This document shows positions 16,435 to 25,559 of a stretch of DNA of 53,953 nt, piece by piece. Source of the stretch: Borreliella valaisiana VS116 (GTDB lineage: Bacteria > Spirochaetota > Spirochaetia > Borreliales > Borreliaceae); the NCBI RefSeq assembly GCF_000170955.2, contig NC_012177.1:1-53953 (forward strand), read 5' to 3'. The notes below the pieces were generated by a model. It was not told where the DNA came from, did not search any database, and saw only the letters and a list, made by a program, of their open reading frames with translations. The translations under genes were made by a program, and so were the position numbers. How positions within the stretch are numbered: position 1 is the first letter of the stretch; each line of letters opens with the position of its first letter.

Positions 16435-16983
16435 TTATTTTTTGCTTTTATTATTTTTTTTCTCCTCATTGTTAATTTTTTGTTTTTTCTTAATGTCTTC
16501 TAGCTTATTTTCTATTTTTACCTTGGCTTCAAGCAATCTTTCACATGTGTTTATAGGATTACTTTTAGCTTCCTCTGAAGCAGAGTTTTTAACCCCTTTT
16601 ATCCCAATAGCTTCTAATGATTCTAAAATTTCAAGCATTATTTTAAACATAGCCAAGAATTGACTGCTATTTCCATTTTCTTTAAGCTTTAAAGCTTCTT
16701 CTTCTATTGTTTTGAAGAACTTTTCTGTTGCATCAATAGCTTGTACTTTTGCTTCTCTTATGACTGATCCCCCGCTTGATACTTTAGAACCGGTTTCTCT
16801 GTCTGTAAAAGCTTCAAAATTCACACCTTTTAAGCCAGCGTCTTTTCTTATTTGTAAAATTTTGTTTTTTACATCCTTAGAAGACGATTCAAGAGCTATC
16901 TTTGTTTCTCCCGTTAGTCCAAAATTACAAGCTACCAACAGAGCAACAAACAAAGCTACAATTGTTAAATTGAATTTTTTCAT
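16435..16983 (-). CDS. dbpB: Decorin-binding protein B (DbpB)
   Basis: This is a 182-residue lipoprotein paralogue of DbpA and the first gene of the dbpBA operon. The signal ends LLVAC, cysteine 19. The mature helical bundle contains ALESSSKDVKNKILQIRKDAG and GSKVSSGGSVIREAKVQAI, with a Lys/Asn tail NNEEKKNNKSKK. DbpB binds glycosaminoglycans and decorin together with DbpA. The best ribosome binding site (AGGAGG, 17000-17005) is 16 bases from the ATG, longer than usual, and no nearer in-frame start exists. Expression of dbpBA is known to be RpoS-dependent. Confidence 0.92.
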   Translation of the reverse strand: MKKFNLTIVALFVALLVACNFGLTGETKIALESSSKDVKNKILQIRKDAGLKGVNFEAFTDRETGSKVSSGGSVIREAKVQAIDATEKFFKTIEEEALKLKENGNSSQFLAMFKIMLEILESLEAIGIKGVKNSASEEAKSNPINTCERLLEAKVKIENKLEDIKKKQKINNEEKKNNKSKK

Positions 16984-17033
16984 TTTTTCTGTTTTGTTAC
17001 CTCCTATTAAAAATAATTAATATCAAAATCTAA

Positions 17034-17062
17034 ATTCTAGACCATTTTATTTGAAATAAAAT
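17034..17062 (-). promoter_or_regulatory. Candidate dbpBA promoter and inverted repeat
   Basis: On the minus strand TAGAAT (17034-17039) is a possible -10, preceded by TGGTC. Immediately upstream is the perfect repeat ATTTTATTT-C-AAATAAAAT (17044-17062). Assignment to RpoS-dependent control comes from knowledge of dbpBA, not from the sequence alone. Confidence 0.4.
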
Positions 17063-17332
17063 AAAACACAGTAGTTAATAAAATTAACATAATTTTTGGA
17101 TTTGCATTAAAGCAAAATTTTTATTTTAAAGTTTATTATTTTAAATTTTATTTTTGTTGGGAAGCATAAGTTTGTTTTATGCAAATATAGCAATACTATT
17201 GTTTGGAATTACAAGCTAATTTTTGTAAGCGAGTTTTTGATTTTAAGATTTGGTGAGAGTTTGCTAAAATGTTGCTAATTAATTATTTTGTAAATTAAAT
17301 CAAAGATCTAAAAGAATTTAGGTCTTAAAAAT

Positions 17333-17374
17333 AAAAGAGAAGCCATGCTCCCGCAATTTATTGGCTTCTCTTTT
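17333..17374. terminator. Terminator of the 17398 lipoprotein gene
   Basis: AAAAGAGAAGCCA (17333-17345) pairs perfectly with TGGCTTCTCTTTT (17362-17374) across a 16-base loop. It lies 24 bases past the stop codon of the minus-strand gene. Confidence 0.85.
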
Positions 17375-17397
17375 GACTATTTTGAATACTATTTCAT

Positions 17398-17706
17398 TTA
17401 AGGAGTGGGAGTAGCGGGAGCAGGAGAAGCAGGTTTAGTGGGCATAATAGCGCCTTTTAAGCCTTTAAAGAACCTTCCTGTTTTATGTGCTCCAGAAACT
17501 ATTTTATTTTTTCCCTTAATTATTATGTCTAGTAAACTTTCATTAGATGTGTTGTTGCCAGCAGCTTCTATTAAGCTTTTTAATGATTCATTTTGTTCGG
17601 TAACAACTATTTCTTTGATTCTCGTTTCTTGTTCTTGAGTAAATCCCTTGTCCATATTGCAGGATAATATTAGCGCGGGCAGCAAAATATATTTTATTTT
17701 AAACAT
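17398..17706 (-). CDS. Short lipoprotein with Pro/Ala-rich C-terminus
   Basis: This 102-residue predicted lipoprotein has signal MFKIKYILLPALILSC, cysteine 16. After a helical region (QEQETRIKEIVVTEQNESLK) there is a Gly/Lys segment (KTGRFFKGLKG) and a Pro-Ala-Thr tail (PTKPASPAPATPTP). ATG start with AAAGGAG seven bases upstream. I cannot match it firmly to a named lp54 gene. The proline-rich tail could cross the periplasm or cell-surface layer, which is inference. It stands alone between dbpB and the terminase genes, divergent from the latter. Confidence 0.7.
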   Translation of the reverse strand: MFKIKYILLPALILSCNMDKGFTQEQETRIKEIVVTEQNESLKSLIEAAGNNTSNESLLDIIIKGKNKIVSGAHKTGRFFKGLKGAIMPTKPASPAPATPTP

Positions 17707-17840
17707 TTTCTTTCTCCTTTACCATTTATTTTTATTAATTTAATTCTAATTAAAAAATATATATCGTTAAATTAATTATTCCCAATAAAAACAATTTAAT
17801 TTTTCTTGAGTTTTTAAAAAAACTTAATTAAAATAAAATA

Positions 17841-18434
17841 ATGATATTTAAAAATAGAAAAGAAGAATATATTTTTTTATTTAAAAAAGGTTTAAAAGAT
17901 TTAGACATTGCTCAAATTTTAGGTGTTGGTGAATCTTTTGTAGCAAAAGCCCGAAACAAATATTTTAAATCCAATGATTCTGTTTGTAAAAAAAACTCTT
18001 CTTCTAGTAATTTGGCAGTAGAGGGTATTTCTAGAGTTCCAGCTAATGAGGATAATTTTGACAATTTAGTGCTACTTGCTACAAGAAAGGCTTGTGAGTT
18101 AGAAAATGCTAAAAATGATACCGAAAGATTATTTTATGAAATAGTTTGTTCTTTTATTGATTCTCACCATAGATATAAAAATCTTAGTTTGAAATCAATA
18201 AAAAAAGATGCATTAATTTTGGATTTAAAAATTAGTAAGCTTCAAAGCGAGATTGACACCAATAAAAAAAGAGGCTTAAGTGGTAATGAAAGCCTTGAAA
18301 TGGAGCTTGATGCTAAGATTAAAAAGAGAGAAGATCTTGAAAAAGAGCTTATTAATATTTGCATGAGAGAAGATTACGATGCTCTTGTTAAACTTAAATC
18401 TGTTTTAAGTAGTAAGAATTTAAAATTGGAGTAA
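17841..18434 (+). CDS. Phage terminase small-subunit-like protein (BBA30-like)
   Basis: This 197-residue protein carries an N-terminal helix-turn-helix (FKKGLKDLDIAQILGVGESF, about residues 12-31) and a C-terminal coiled-coil-like segment (about 120-190). It lies 3 bases before the large terminase gene, which is the usual place of the small subunit that recognises packaging DNA. No clear ribosome binding site precedes ATG. The start ATGATATTTAAAAA is shared with the portal-like gene at 25568. Assignment is by domain and synteny. Confidence 0.65.
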   Translation: MIFKNRKEEYIFLFKKGLKDLDIAQILGVGESFVAKARNKYFKSNDSVCKKNSSSSNLAVEGISRVPANEDNFDNLVLLATRKACELENAKNDTERLFYEIVCSFIDSHHRYKNLSLKSIKKDALILDLKISKLQSEIDTNKKRGLSGNESLEMELDAKIKKREDLEKELINICMREDYDALVKLKSVLSSKNLKLE

Positions 18435-18437
18435 AAT

Positions 18438-19790
18438 TTGAAATTTTCAAGATCCTTAATATTTCTAAATCTTCAGAAAAAGTTTAAAAATAAATTTAAT
18501 ATCAATATTTTGGATTATATTAAGCCAAAATCAACCAATATTTGTTTTAAAGATTTTGAAAACAAATGTTTGACCGCTAAGCAAAAGGAAGTGCTTTTTG
18601 ACATAGAAAGCCACGATTATTCAAAAGTAATATTTAGTGGTGGAATTGCAAGTGGTAAGACATTTTTAGCCTCATATTTGCTTATTAAAAAGCTTATTGA
18701 AAACAAATCCTTATATGAGAGAGATACTAATAATTTTATTATAGGCAATTCTATTGGCCTGTTAATGACAAATACCATAAAGCAAATAGAAAAAATTTGT
18801 GGTTTTTTAGGAATTGATTATCAGAAAAAGAAAAGTGGTGAATCTTTTTGTAAAATAGCAGGACTTGAGCTTAATATCTACGGAGGTAGAAACAGAGATG
18901 CTTTTTCTAAGATTCGAGGGGGCAATAGCGCAATAATTTATGTAAATGAAGCAACAGTAATCCACAAAGAAACTTTGCTTGAAGTAATAAAAAGACTTAG
19001 AAAAGGAAAATCAATCATTATTTTTGATACAAATCCAGAAAGTCCAGCGCATTATTTTAAAACAGATTATATTGAAAATACAGATGTTTTTAAAACATAT
19101 AATTTCACAACGTATGACAACCCTTTAAATTCAGCAGATTTTATTGAAACTCAGGAGAAACTTTACAAACATTTTCCTGCATATAAGGCCCGAGTGCTTT
19201 ACGGCGAGTGGATTTTAAATGAATCTGCATTATTTAATGAAATGATTTTTAATCAAGATTATGAATTTAAAAGCCCAATAATGTACATTGATCCTGCATT
19301 CTCAGTAGGTGGAGACAATACAGCTATTTGTGTTTTAGAACGCACTTTTGAGAAGTTTTATGCATATATTTATCAGGACCAAAAACCAGTAAGTGATAGT
19401 TTAATGCTTGGTTCTATTCAAGTTTTAATAGAAAATTTCAATGTAAATACTGTTTATATTGAAGAGAGAGATAGTACCAAAGGAGATGGGATTTTAACCA
19501 AAACCATTCTTTTTCTAAGAAATAAAAGTATTAATTATTTTAAAGTTGCACCAATAAAACCCTTAAGTAGTAAATTCAAAAGAATATGTGCTCTTATTCC
19601 TTTGTTTGAAAGCCGTAAAATAGAATTTTTAAAAATAATCAGTAAAAATGTGGTAGCTGATATTTACAGCTACAAAGGAGACGGTAAAACAAAAGATGAT
19701 GCACTGGATTCTCTTGCAAATGCTTACCTTCTTTTAACACTAAATTATAAAGAAAAATTATTTCATTTCGGTAAGTTTAAATATTTATGA
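18438..19790 (+). CDS. Phage terminase large subunit (BBA31-like)
   Basis: This 450-residue packaging ATPase/nuclease has Walker A GGIASGKT at residues 68-75 and a Walker B-like IIYVNEA at 166-172 with Asn-Glu in place of Asp-Glu. A conserved FDTNPESP motif follows at about 196-203. The C-terminal nuclease domain shows MYIDPAFSVGGDNTAI (first acidic site) and KDDALDSLANAY (last acidic site). It starts at TTG 18438 with GGAG upstream, 3 bases after the small subunit. The gene is complete, so packaging capacity could persist, though the portal now lies almost 6 kb away. Confidence 0.88.
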   Translation: MKFSRSLIFLNLQKKFKNKFNINILDYIKPKSTNICFKDFENKCLTAKQKEVLFDIESHDYSKVIFSGGIASGKTFLASYLLIKKLIENKSLYERDTNNFIIGNSIGLLMTNTIKQIEKICGFLGIDYQKKKSGESFCKIAGLELNIYGGRNRDAFSKIRGGNSAIIYVNEATVIHKETLLEVIKRLRKGKSIIIFDTNPESPAHYFKTDYIENTDVFKTYNFTTYDNPLNSADFIETQEKLYKHFPAYKARVLYGEWILNESALFNEMIFNQDYEFKSPIMYIDPAFSVGGDNTAICVLERTFEKFYAYIYQDQKPVSDSLMLGSIQVLIENFNVNTVYIEERDSTKGDGILTKTILFLRNKSINYFKVAPIKPLSSKFKRICALIPLFESRKIEFLKIISKNVVADIYSYKGDGKTKDDALDSLANAYLLLTLNYKEKLFHFGKFKYL

Positions 19791-20083
19791 TTTGATCTAA
19801 ATTGTTAGTAACTAATTTAAGTTTGTGATTAACAACCATGTTAAATTTTTTATTCCTTGTGCTGATTTTGGTTTGAATTTACTTTGCCTTAAACCTAAGA
19901 TTAAGTTAATTTAAAGCAGTTAAAATTTATTTTTAAAAATAACAATTTTTTGTAAAAAAATAAAATCAATATTTAATCTTTTAAAAGTTTTTAAAAATTA
20001 TTTTTAAATTCAATTGTTTGGGAAATGCTATTGATATGATTTATAATTGAACTTCTATGAATTGAATTTTTAAAGGAGTGAAA

Positions 20084-20479
20084 ATGAGAAGTAAATGTTT
20101 TTATATATGTTTATTTCCAGTTTTAATTTTTATTTTTAGTTGTAATTTGGGGTCTGGGGTAAAACTTACAGATTTAGAAAGGTCAGAAGTTTTAAAAAAT
20201 GTTAAAGACCACTATAAGGGCGACCCTGCAAAAAAATCTAGAGTTGATGAATATTTTAAGCAAGTTGGCGACTCTAAAAGAGATGTAATTTTAAACCTAT
20301 TTTCAGTTGGGTTTAAATATGTAGAGGCTAAAGAAAATAAAAATAAAAAACCTGTTGATTTGAAAGCCTTAGAAAGTGATTTTAAATCTAAACTAAAACA
20401 GCTTAATTACACAGAAGAGGAGTTTGAAAAGTTAGTAGAAGAATTTGATAATTTTGTTGACCCTAAAACTACCAAGTAG
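20084..20479 (+). CDS. Lipoprotein BBA32-like
   Basis: This 131-residue predicted lipoprotein starts at ATG 20084 (AAAGGAG at 20072-20078). An in-frame GTG six bases upstream overlaps that site and is less likely. The signal ends FIFSC, cysteine 20. The mature part is helical and contains 'LTDLERSEVLKNVKDHYKG' and 'NYTEEEFEKLVEEFDNFVDP', which give an acidic C-terminus. Function unknown. It begins the block of accessory genes inserted between terminase and portal. Confidence 0.7.
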   Translation: MRSKCFYICLFPVLIFIFSCNLGSGVKLTDLERSEVLKNVKDHYKGDPAKKSRVDEYFKQVGDSKRDVILNLFSVGFKYVEAKENKNKKPVDLKALESDFKSKLKQLNYTEEEFEKLVEEFDNFVDPKTTK

Positions 20480-20616
20480 AATGTATTTAATTTAAGAAAA
20501 TTTAAAGAAGTTTATTTTTAAAATGTATTATTTAATAATTTCGATAATTTAAAAAGACCGATCAGATATTCAGATATTTTTTTATCTATTCAAATATATT
20601 TCAAGGAGAGAGAAAT

Positions 20617-20805
20617 ATGAGAATGGCCGTTTTTTTTTTAATATGTCTTTTTGGTTGTAGTTCTTTTAATAAGTCTCACAATAAGAATTCATTATTTGAA
20701 AATAAGGAGAGAGCTTCTAATTATAACAGAGAATATTATCAGAAGAACAGAGAAAAACTTAAATTAAGAGCTAGAGAGCGATATCGTAGAAACAGAAAGC
20801 ATTAA
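20617..20805 (+). CDS. Very short basic lipoprotein
   Basis: This 62-residue protein has a lipoprotein signal MRMAVFFLICLFGC, cysteine 14, after a good ribosome binding site (AAGGAGAG). The mature 48 residues are strongly basic and end YYQKNREKLKLRARERYRRN plus RKH. This YxxNRExL/RxRxRY pattern resembles short DNA- or RNA-binding segments of phage HNH-type proteins, here joined to a lipid anchor. It could also bind anionic glycans. I do not recognise a named gene. Confidence 0.6.
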   Translation: MRMAVFFLICLFGCSSFNKSHNKNSLFENKERASNYNREYYQKNREKLKLRARERYRRNRKH

Positions 20806-20979
20806 ATAAAATAGAAAGAATTAAACTTTTAAATTTATTGAAAATAATAAGTAATTTTAATATTAAGCAATATATTTAAATTGATTGGTGGATTTATGTA
20901 AAAGATGTGTGTTTGTTAGATGCTTAAAATATTTCGCAGGTTTTTGAAATAAATTAAATTTTAATTAGGGAGAATATAC

Positions 20980-21519
20980 ATGAAGAGATATATTTATGTA
21001 TATGTGTTGGCAATAGTAGTAAATTCTTGTTATTTAAATGATTTCTCTAGTATGAAAAAAAGCAACCGAAATAAATACGATTTAAATTTTGCTGAACTTT
21101 CTTTAGCTGAAAGAGAGAGCGCTATTTTAAAAATTCAAAGGAAATTTAAAAGCCTTACGGATAGACTAAGCTCTAGAATCTCTAATTATAATGAGATTAA
21201 AGTTAGCAATTTCTTTAGCGAATTTAGCGAACAAAAAATTAATCTTTTAAATAAAATATTAGAGATTTTAAATGTACAGCATGGTTTAATGGAAAAAAGT
21301 AGTAATAGCTTAAGTAAGCTTAGCATGTTAAGCGAAGGCAATTATGCTGTTCTTGATCCACAGCCAGAATTGAGACTTTTAAACCAAAAATATTCAGATA
21401 TAGATGAAAAATTAAGAGAAATATGTAATTACATTCTTAGTAACAGTATTAACTTTAATAAGGCTTTAAAGGATTTAACTTCTTTAAAAGAGAGTTCTTT
21501 AGCATTAATGCAAAAATAA
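20980..21519 (+). CDS. Lipoprotein BBA33-like (collagen VI-binding adhesin family)
   Basis: This 179-residue predicted lipoprotein has a signal ending VVNSC, cysteine 17. The mature part is helical, with a central 'LAERESAILKIQRKFKSLTD' and C-terminal repeated Leu-Ser-Asn helices. By position directly before the convergent oppA5 gene it corresponds to lp54 BBA33, which has been reported as a type VI collagen-binding surface protein needed for mammalian infection. The equivalence is from gene order and size. ATG start with GGGAG upstream. Confidence 0.65.
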   Translation: MKRYIYVYVLAIVVNSCYLNDFSSMKKSNRNKYDLNFAELSLAERESAILKIQRKFKSLTDRLSSRISNYNEIKVSNFFSEFSEQKINLLNKILEILNVQHGLMEKSSNSLSKLSMLSEGNYAVLDPQPELRLLNQKYSDIDEKLREICNYILSNSINFNKALKDLTSLKESSLALMQK

Positions 21520-21623
21520 GCTTTAATTTATTATTTATTACGTTTATTTGCGTATTTTTTCTTATGCTTAGCCAAGCAAATTAAAAAAAATAAACATTTA
21601 TTAATTTATATTTTTTAAAGGAC

Positions 21624-21662
21624 TTTATAAATAGAGCCATTAATTTTGACTCTATTTATAAA
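21624..21662. terminator. Shared terminator between BBA33 and oppA5
   Basis: TTTATAAATAGAG (21624-21636) and CTCTATTTATAAA (21650-21662) form a perfect 13-bp stem with a 13-base loop between the convergent genes. Confidence 0.75.
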
Positions 21663-21669
21663 AAAGCAG

Positions 21670-23256
21670 TTATTCTTCTAAAGGTTTTATTTCTGATAGG
21701 GCAAATCTTTCTGAATTGTTTGTGCTCCATCCTGTCCATTTATCATTTTTAAAAAGATAGTTTCCCACAACACTGTATATTGGAATTATTGGATAATCCT
21801 TTTCAATAATTATTTCTTCAATCTTTTTTAATAGTTCTAATCTTATTTTTTCATCTGATTCAAGTTCAGATTTAACAAGCAGTTCATCAAGTTCAGAATT
21901 TGAATATCCGTAAGATGAAAGATGTGAGTTTTTAGTTGTAAATATATCAAAGTATGCCATGGGATCTAAATAATCTCCTTGCCAGGACCTTACTGAGATC
22001 TCATACTGTCCTTTTAGAATGTTTGATATGTGAGTATTCCATGCTACAGGTTCAATTTCTACATCAATATTTAAAACTTTTTTCCATTGGCCTTGAATAA
22101 AAATGGCAACTTCCTTTTCAAGGTCATTGTTATTGTATTGTATTCTAAGAGTTGGAAATTTTTTCCCATCCGGATATCCAGCTTCAGCTAAAAGTTTTTC
22201 TGCTTTTCGCGGGTTGTATAGTTTTAATTTTTTGCCGTAATTATAATTGTTAAGGTTAGGACTTATTTTTCTTGATGCTTTGAAGTTATTATCAAGTACT
22301 CTGTAGGTCAATGTTTCTCTGTCAACTGCAAGAGATAATGCTTCTCTTACTTTTACGTTGTCAAGGGGTTTGACAGTTGTATTTAATGAAAAAAATCCAA
22401 CTCGGCTAATGTCAGCTGAATAAAAGTCTTCTCTTAAAATAAGTTCATTAATAAGGTTTAAAGGTATGCTGTTAAAAATAGCATCAATTTCATTGTGTTC
22501 GTACATGCTGTAAATTCTGCGGGCATCGTTTACAGTAATAAAGTTAATCTCATTAATAGCAACGTTTTTGGCATCATAAAAATTTTTATTCTTTTCAAGA
22601 GATACTTCTTCGTGTAAGGTTCTTCTTTTTAGTTTAAAAGGCCCGCTTGTAACCATGTTTTCTGGACTTGTCCATTTATTTCCAAACTTTTTAACAACGT
22701 GAATAGGAATAGGTATAAATATTGGGTTTGTAAGCATATCAAGGAAATATATTGTTGGAGTGGAAAGAGTTATTTCTAAAGTTTTTTCATTAATTACCCG
22801 TATTCCAACTTCATCTGCATGTAATTTTGTTGTATGGAATTCTTTTGCATTTTTTATTTTTGATGCTAATAGGTTAATATTTGGTATCTTATCATCACTT
22901 TCTAAGGCCATTATGTATGAGCTTTTAATAGTGTCTGCTGTTATTTTAACGCCGTCACTCCAATAAATGTCGTCTCTTAAATAGAATGTATAGCAAGTGT
23001 TATCGTGAGAAATGTCCCAGCTTTTTGCAAGACCTGGTCTGTATCCACCCGTTTTGGGATCACCTCTTAAAAGTCCAACAAATAGTTCGTTTATAATTAA
23101 CTGGCCCAATTTGTCGCTGCAAAATTGTGGATCAAGTGATGTTGGTTCGTTTCCAATTCCAACGCCAAAGATAAGGTCCTCTTGTGTTTTAGAAATTGTG
23201 CACGAGATTACAACTATGATGGCCAGTATCAAAAATAATTTTTTTTTTATTATCAT
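21670..23256 (-). CDS. oppA5: Oligopeptide-binding lipoprotein OppA5 (BBA34)
   Basis: This 528-residue peptide-binding component of the Opp ABC importer is lipid-anchored in the periplasm. The start ATG 23256 is chosen for its AAAGGAGG; an upstream in-frame start at 23280 lacks one. The signal ends VVISC, cysteine 19. Family 5 solute-binding features include GNEPTSLDPQ near the N-terminus, 'GLAKSWDISHDNTCYTFYLRDDIYWSDG' (about residues 66-93) and 'NNYNYGKKLKLYNPRKAEKLLAEAGYPDG' (about 330-360). The permease and ATPases are chromosomal, so this copy supplies alternative peptide specificity. Confidence 0.93.
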   Translation of the reverse strand: MIIKKKLFLILAIIVVISCTISKTQEDLIFGVGIGNEPTSLDPQFCSDKLGQLIINELFVGLLRGDPKTGGYRPGLAKSWDISHDNTCYTFYLRDDIYWSDGVKITADTIKSSYIMALESDDKIPNINLLASKIKNAKEFHTTKLHADEVGIRVINEKTLEITLSTPTIYFLDMLTNPIFIPIPIHVVKKFGNKWTSPENMVTSGPFKLKRRTLHEEVSLEKNKNFYDAKNVAINEINFITVNDARRIYSMYEHNEIDAIFNSIPLNLINELILREDFYSADISRVGFFSLNTTVKPLDNVKVREALSLAVDRETLTYRVLDNNFKASRKISPNLNNYNYGKKLKLYNPRKAEKLLAEAGYPDGKKFPTLRIQYNNNDLEKEVAIFIQGQWKKVLNIDVEIEPVAWNTHISNILKGQYEISVRSWQGDYLDPMAYFDIFTTKNSHLSSYGYSNSELDELLVKSELESDEKIRLELLKKIEEIIIEKDYPIIPIYSVVGNYLFKNDKWTGWSTNNSERFALSEIKPLEE

Positions 23257-23785
23257 AATGCCTCCTTTTTTTATTTTCAATAATTAATTTATTGTATAGC
23301 AAATTATATTGCAAAATTTTTTTAAAAATACAATTGCTACTTTTGTTGAGCTTCAAAAGGCTTGTTGTTTGTTTGTCAATTTAAATGTTTTCAGTTTTAA
23401 AAGAGGTGCTCTAGAGTATGAAAAATTTTAATAAAAAATCAAAACAATATAAATAATAAACTCAAAAGACTACTTACACAATAGTTTTTGTTATTGGGTT
23501 TAAAACTACAAATAGGGCTTTGAGGCCCTATTTGTAGTTTTAAAGAAGTTTTCAATGAATTGTTGATTTATAACAATAAACAAGTATATATCTCTCTTTG
23601 TTTTTTCCAAAAAAATTTTTGAACCTTTATTTAGGTTTTTAAGACTTTTAAAGAGAATAAAAATTTAAGGTTTAATTCTTAAAGTTTAATTGTTTTTAAA
23701 AAGTAAAACAAAAACAATTTTTTTGTATGTCTTGAGAATGCTAAAAAATGAACTATAATGTCGGACTATTTTAGTGGAGGTTTTA
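23257..23785. other. Divergent region oppA5-BBA36 with a 20-bp-stem hairpin
   Basis: These 529 bases lie between the 5' ends of two divergent genes and hold no credible gene. A perfect 20-bp stem (23499-23544) sits in the middle, where a terminator is not expected. A short RNA or a leader of one of the two genes could end there. The ribosome binding sites of both genes lie at the edges. Confidence 0.55.
23499..23544. terminator. 20-bp perfect stem-loop in a divergent intergenic region
   Basis: TTTAAAACTACAAATAGGGC (23499-23518), loop TTTGAG, then the exact reverse complement (23525-23544). It is the longest looped stem seen in the window. T-runs outside the stem are weak. Confidence 0.7.
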
Positions 23786-24460
23786 ATGGGAAGGATAAAT
23801 GTTTTATTGACATTGTTAATATTATTATTTTCTTGTAAGCAGTTTGGTGCTAGTGTTAAGTCGCTCACAGAAATTGCTGCTGAGGATGGTAAGCCTATTG
23901 TTGTTAGCGACAGTGTATCGGTTAAAGATCTAATTGCTGAAGCTGGAAGACCTACCTTAACATCGCAGGAGTCTGAAAGGCTAGAGGCTGTAAAAAGCTT
24001 TTTAAAAGACGCAATAAGTGTTAATGGTAGAGAAGATGTAAAAGCTGAGTATGAGAAATCCTATAAAGAATTTTTTGATTGGCTTTCTAAGGATGTTAAC
24101 AGACAAAAAGAGTTTGTAGATTCTTTTAACAATATTTGTGGGATTGTCGCTAAAGCAGTAGATGAAAGCAAAAAAGTGTATCATAGTGATAATAATCGAT
24201 CTTTAGGTTTTAATGAATACGTTTGTTACGACATTAAAAATAGGAAAGGCGATGATTTAAGTTTATTTTTCCAAAAGGTAGCTGATGCATTTGGTACTGA
24301 AGCGTACAAGAACAAAGATGATAATAGTAGTCAAAAACCTGAGAAATGCAATGAAGAGATTTTTAAAGCAATTAAAAAGGTGTTTACTGAAAGCGATAGT
24401 AATAAAGAATTGAAAGATTTGAAAAATTTAAATAGTTATAAGTTAGAAGCAGCAAAGTAA
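23786..24460 (+). CDS. Lipoprotein BBA36-like
   Basis: This 224-residue predicted lipoprotein starts at ATG 23786; an upstream in-frame GTG (23774) overlaps the ribosome binding site GGAGG and is rejected. The signal ends LLFSC, cysteine 17. The mature protein is helical and charged, with 'SVSVKDLIAEAGRPTLTSQESERLEAVKSFLKDAI' (about residues 42-76) and repeated Lys/Glu pairs. It matches lp54 BBA36, a surface lipoprotein without assigned function. It begins the rightward run leading into the phage head genes. Confidence 0.7.
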   Translation: MGRINVLLTLLILLFSCKQFGASVKSLTEIAAEDGKPIVVSDSVSVKDLIAEAGRPTLTSQESERLEAVKSFLKDAISVNGREDVKAEYEKSYKEFFDWLSKDVNRQKEFVDSFNNICGIVAKAVDESKKVYHSDNNRSLGFNEYVCYDIKNRKGDDLSLFFQKVADAFGTEAYKNKDDNSSQKPEKCNEEIFKAIKKVFTESDSNKELKDLKNLNSYKLEAAK

Positions 24461-24608
24461 CAAAGAATTGCAAAATTTAAAAAATGATGGGAATCTTTAA
24501 GTATTTGAGATATGATTTATTATAAAGGCAGGTTCTAGTGTGAACTTGTCTTTTTTGTTTTTTAGAAGCGACTTTAAAAAAACTTTTGCAAGATTCTATC
24601 TTTAGGTT

Positions 24609-25217
24609 ATGGGTGATAATAACAACACAACTGGCAATTTTCAGGATTTTAAATTTAATAATGTTGAATTTGCCAAAGAATTGTCAACTCAAGTTATTGA
24701 ATTTTCCTTAACAATAGAGACTAATTTAAATAAAATTTTAAAGACAAACAATTTGGATGATGCGTATTTAAAGCTTCAAAAGTCAAAATCAAGACTTATT
24801 TCTACGATTGAGCTGGCTAAAAAACTAAACAACCATTTACTCTTAGAATTTGATAAAATTCCTTTTGATTTTGATATTCCTGTAACATTTAGCATTGTTG
24901 ACAAGATTTTAAAAATATTTTATTGGACAATAGTCAATTTTGATTCACATACAGTAAGTGAGATTGAATCAATAGGGTTAAAAGAGATTGATTTTTTATA
25001 CGAAGAAGAAGAAGGAATGAGATCAGCAGAAGAAGAGATTAGCAGCATTGAAAATTTTGAGAAAAGAGAATTTCTTTTTGGACTGCTTTTGGTTATTAAA
25101 TCCACATTTCAAGCAGACAAAGCCTTAATAAAAGCAATCAGAGCATCACTTTTGGCAACATCTATTATTGCGCAACGGGGAATAGAAGGCAAGCAGATTT
25201 TATTTTTTTATATTTAG
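24609..25217 (+). CDS. Conserved cytosolic protein BBA37-like
   Basis: This 202-residue protein has no signal peptide. It is acidic and almost wholly helical, with an Asn-rich N-terminus and a strongly acidic patch 'YEEEEGMRSAEEEISSIENFEK' (about residues 138-158). I do not recognise a domain. Its position between cargo lipoproteins and the portal, followed by a strong terminator, leaves open whether it is phage-derived or cargo. It corresponds to lp54 BBA37 by order. Confidence 0.6.
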   Translation: MGDNNNTTGNFQDFKFNNVEFAKELSTQVIEFSLTIETNLNKILKTNNLDDAYLKLQKSKSRLISTIELAKKLNNHLLLEFDKIPFDFDIPVTFSIVDKILKIFYWTIVNFDSHTVSEIESIGLKEIDFLYEEEEGMRSAEEEISSIENFEKREFLFGLLLVIKSTFQADKALIKAIRASLLATSIIAQRGIEGKQILFFYI

Positions 25218-25247
25218 GTTATGATGATTTGATTTACAGACGTTTTT

Positions 25248-25292
25248 AAATATTAAAAGGTAGAGAGACGGCTCTCTACCTTTTTAATATTT
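25248..25292 (+). terminator. Terminator after BBA37
   Basis: AAATATTAAAAGGTAGAGAG (25248-25267) pairs with 25272-25292 through 20 bases, with one bulged base and loop ACGG. It separates the cargo genes from the phage head operon. Confidence 0.85.
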
Positions 25293-25530
25293 ATTGGGAT
25301 TGGATAAAGTATTAATTTAATATTCTTTTTAATGTTATTTTATAATGTTTATCTTTTAACAATGCGCTTAACAGTAAGCAGAATACTTTGTAAGTTTTAC
25401 TTATATTCTTAAGTTAATATTAGCATAAATACTTTAAAACATATTGTTTTTTTATAAAATTTTAAATGAATTTTAATATTTAAACGTTGTGCATAAATCT
25501 TATTTAATAATAAATATTAAATAAGAACGA

Positions 25531-25559
25531 TTTGCATAAAAAACGGTTTTTGATATAAT
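25531..25559 (+). promoter_or_regulatory. Candidate late promoter, extended -10, nearly leaderless
   Basis: TTTGCA (25531-25536), a 17-base spacer and TGATATAAT (extended -10, hexamer 25554-25559). Transcription would begin about 25566, two bases before the ATG at 25568, and no ribosome binding site precedes that ATG. Confidence 0.55.

Larger units (their letters stand above)
16984..17397. other. dbpBA upstream region
   Basis: No gene is seen. The stretch contains the dbpB leader with AGGAGG (17000-17005), a candidate minus-strand -10 at 17034-17039, an inverted repeat at 17044-17062 and, at its far end, the terminator of the neighbouring lipoprotein gene (17333-17374). A perfect AT-rich repeat here agrees with the inverted repeat described upstream of dbpBA in B31. 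Confidence 0.6.
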
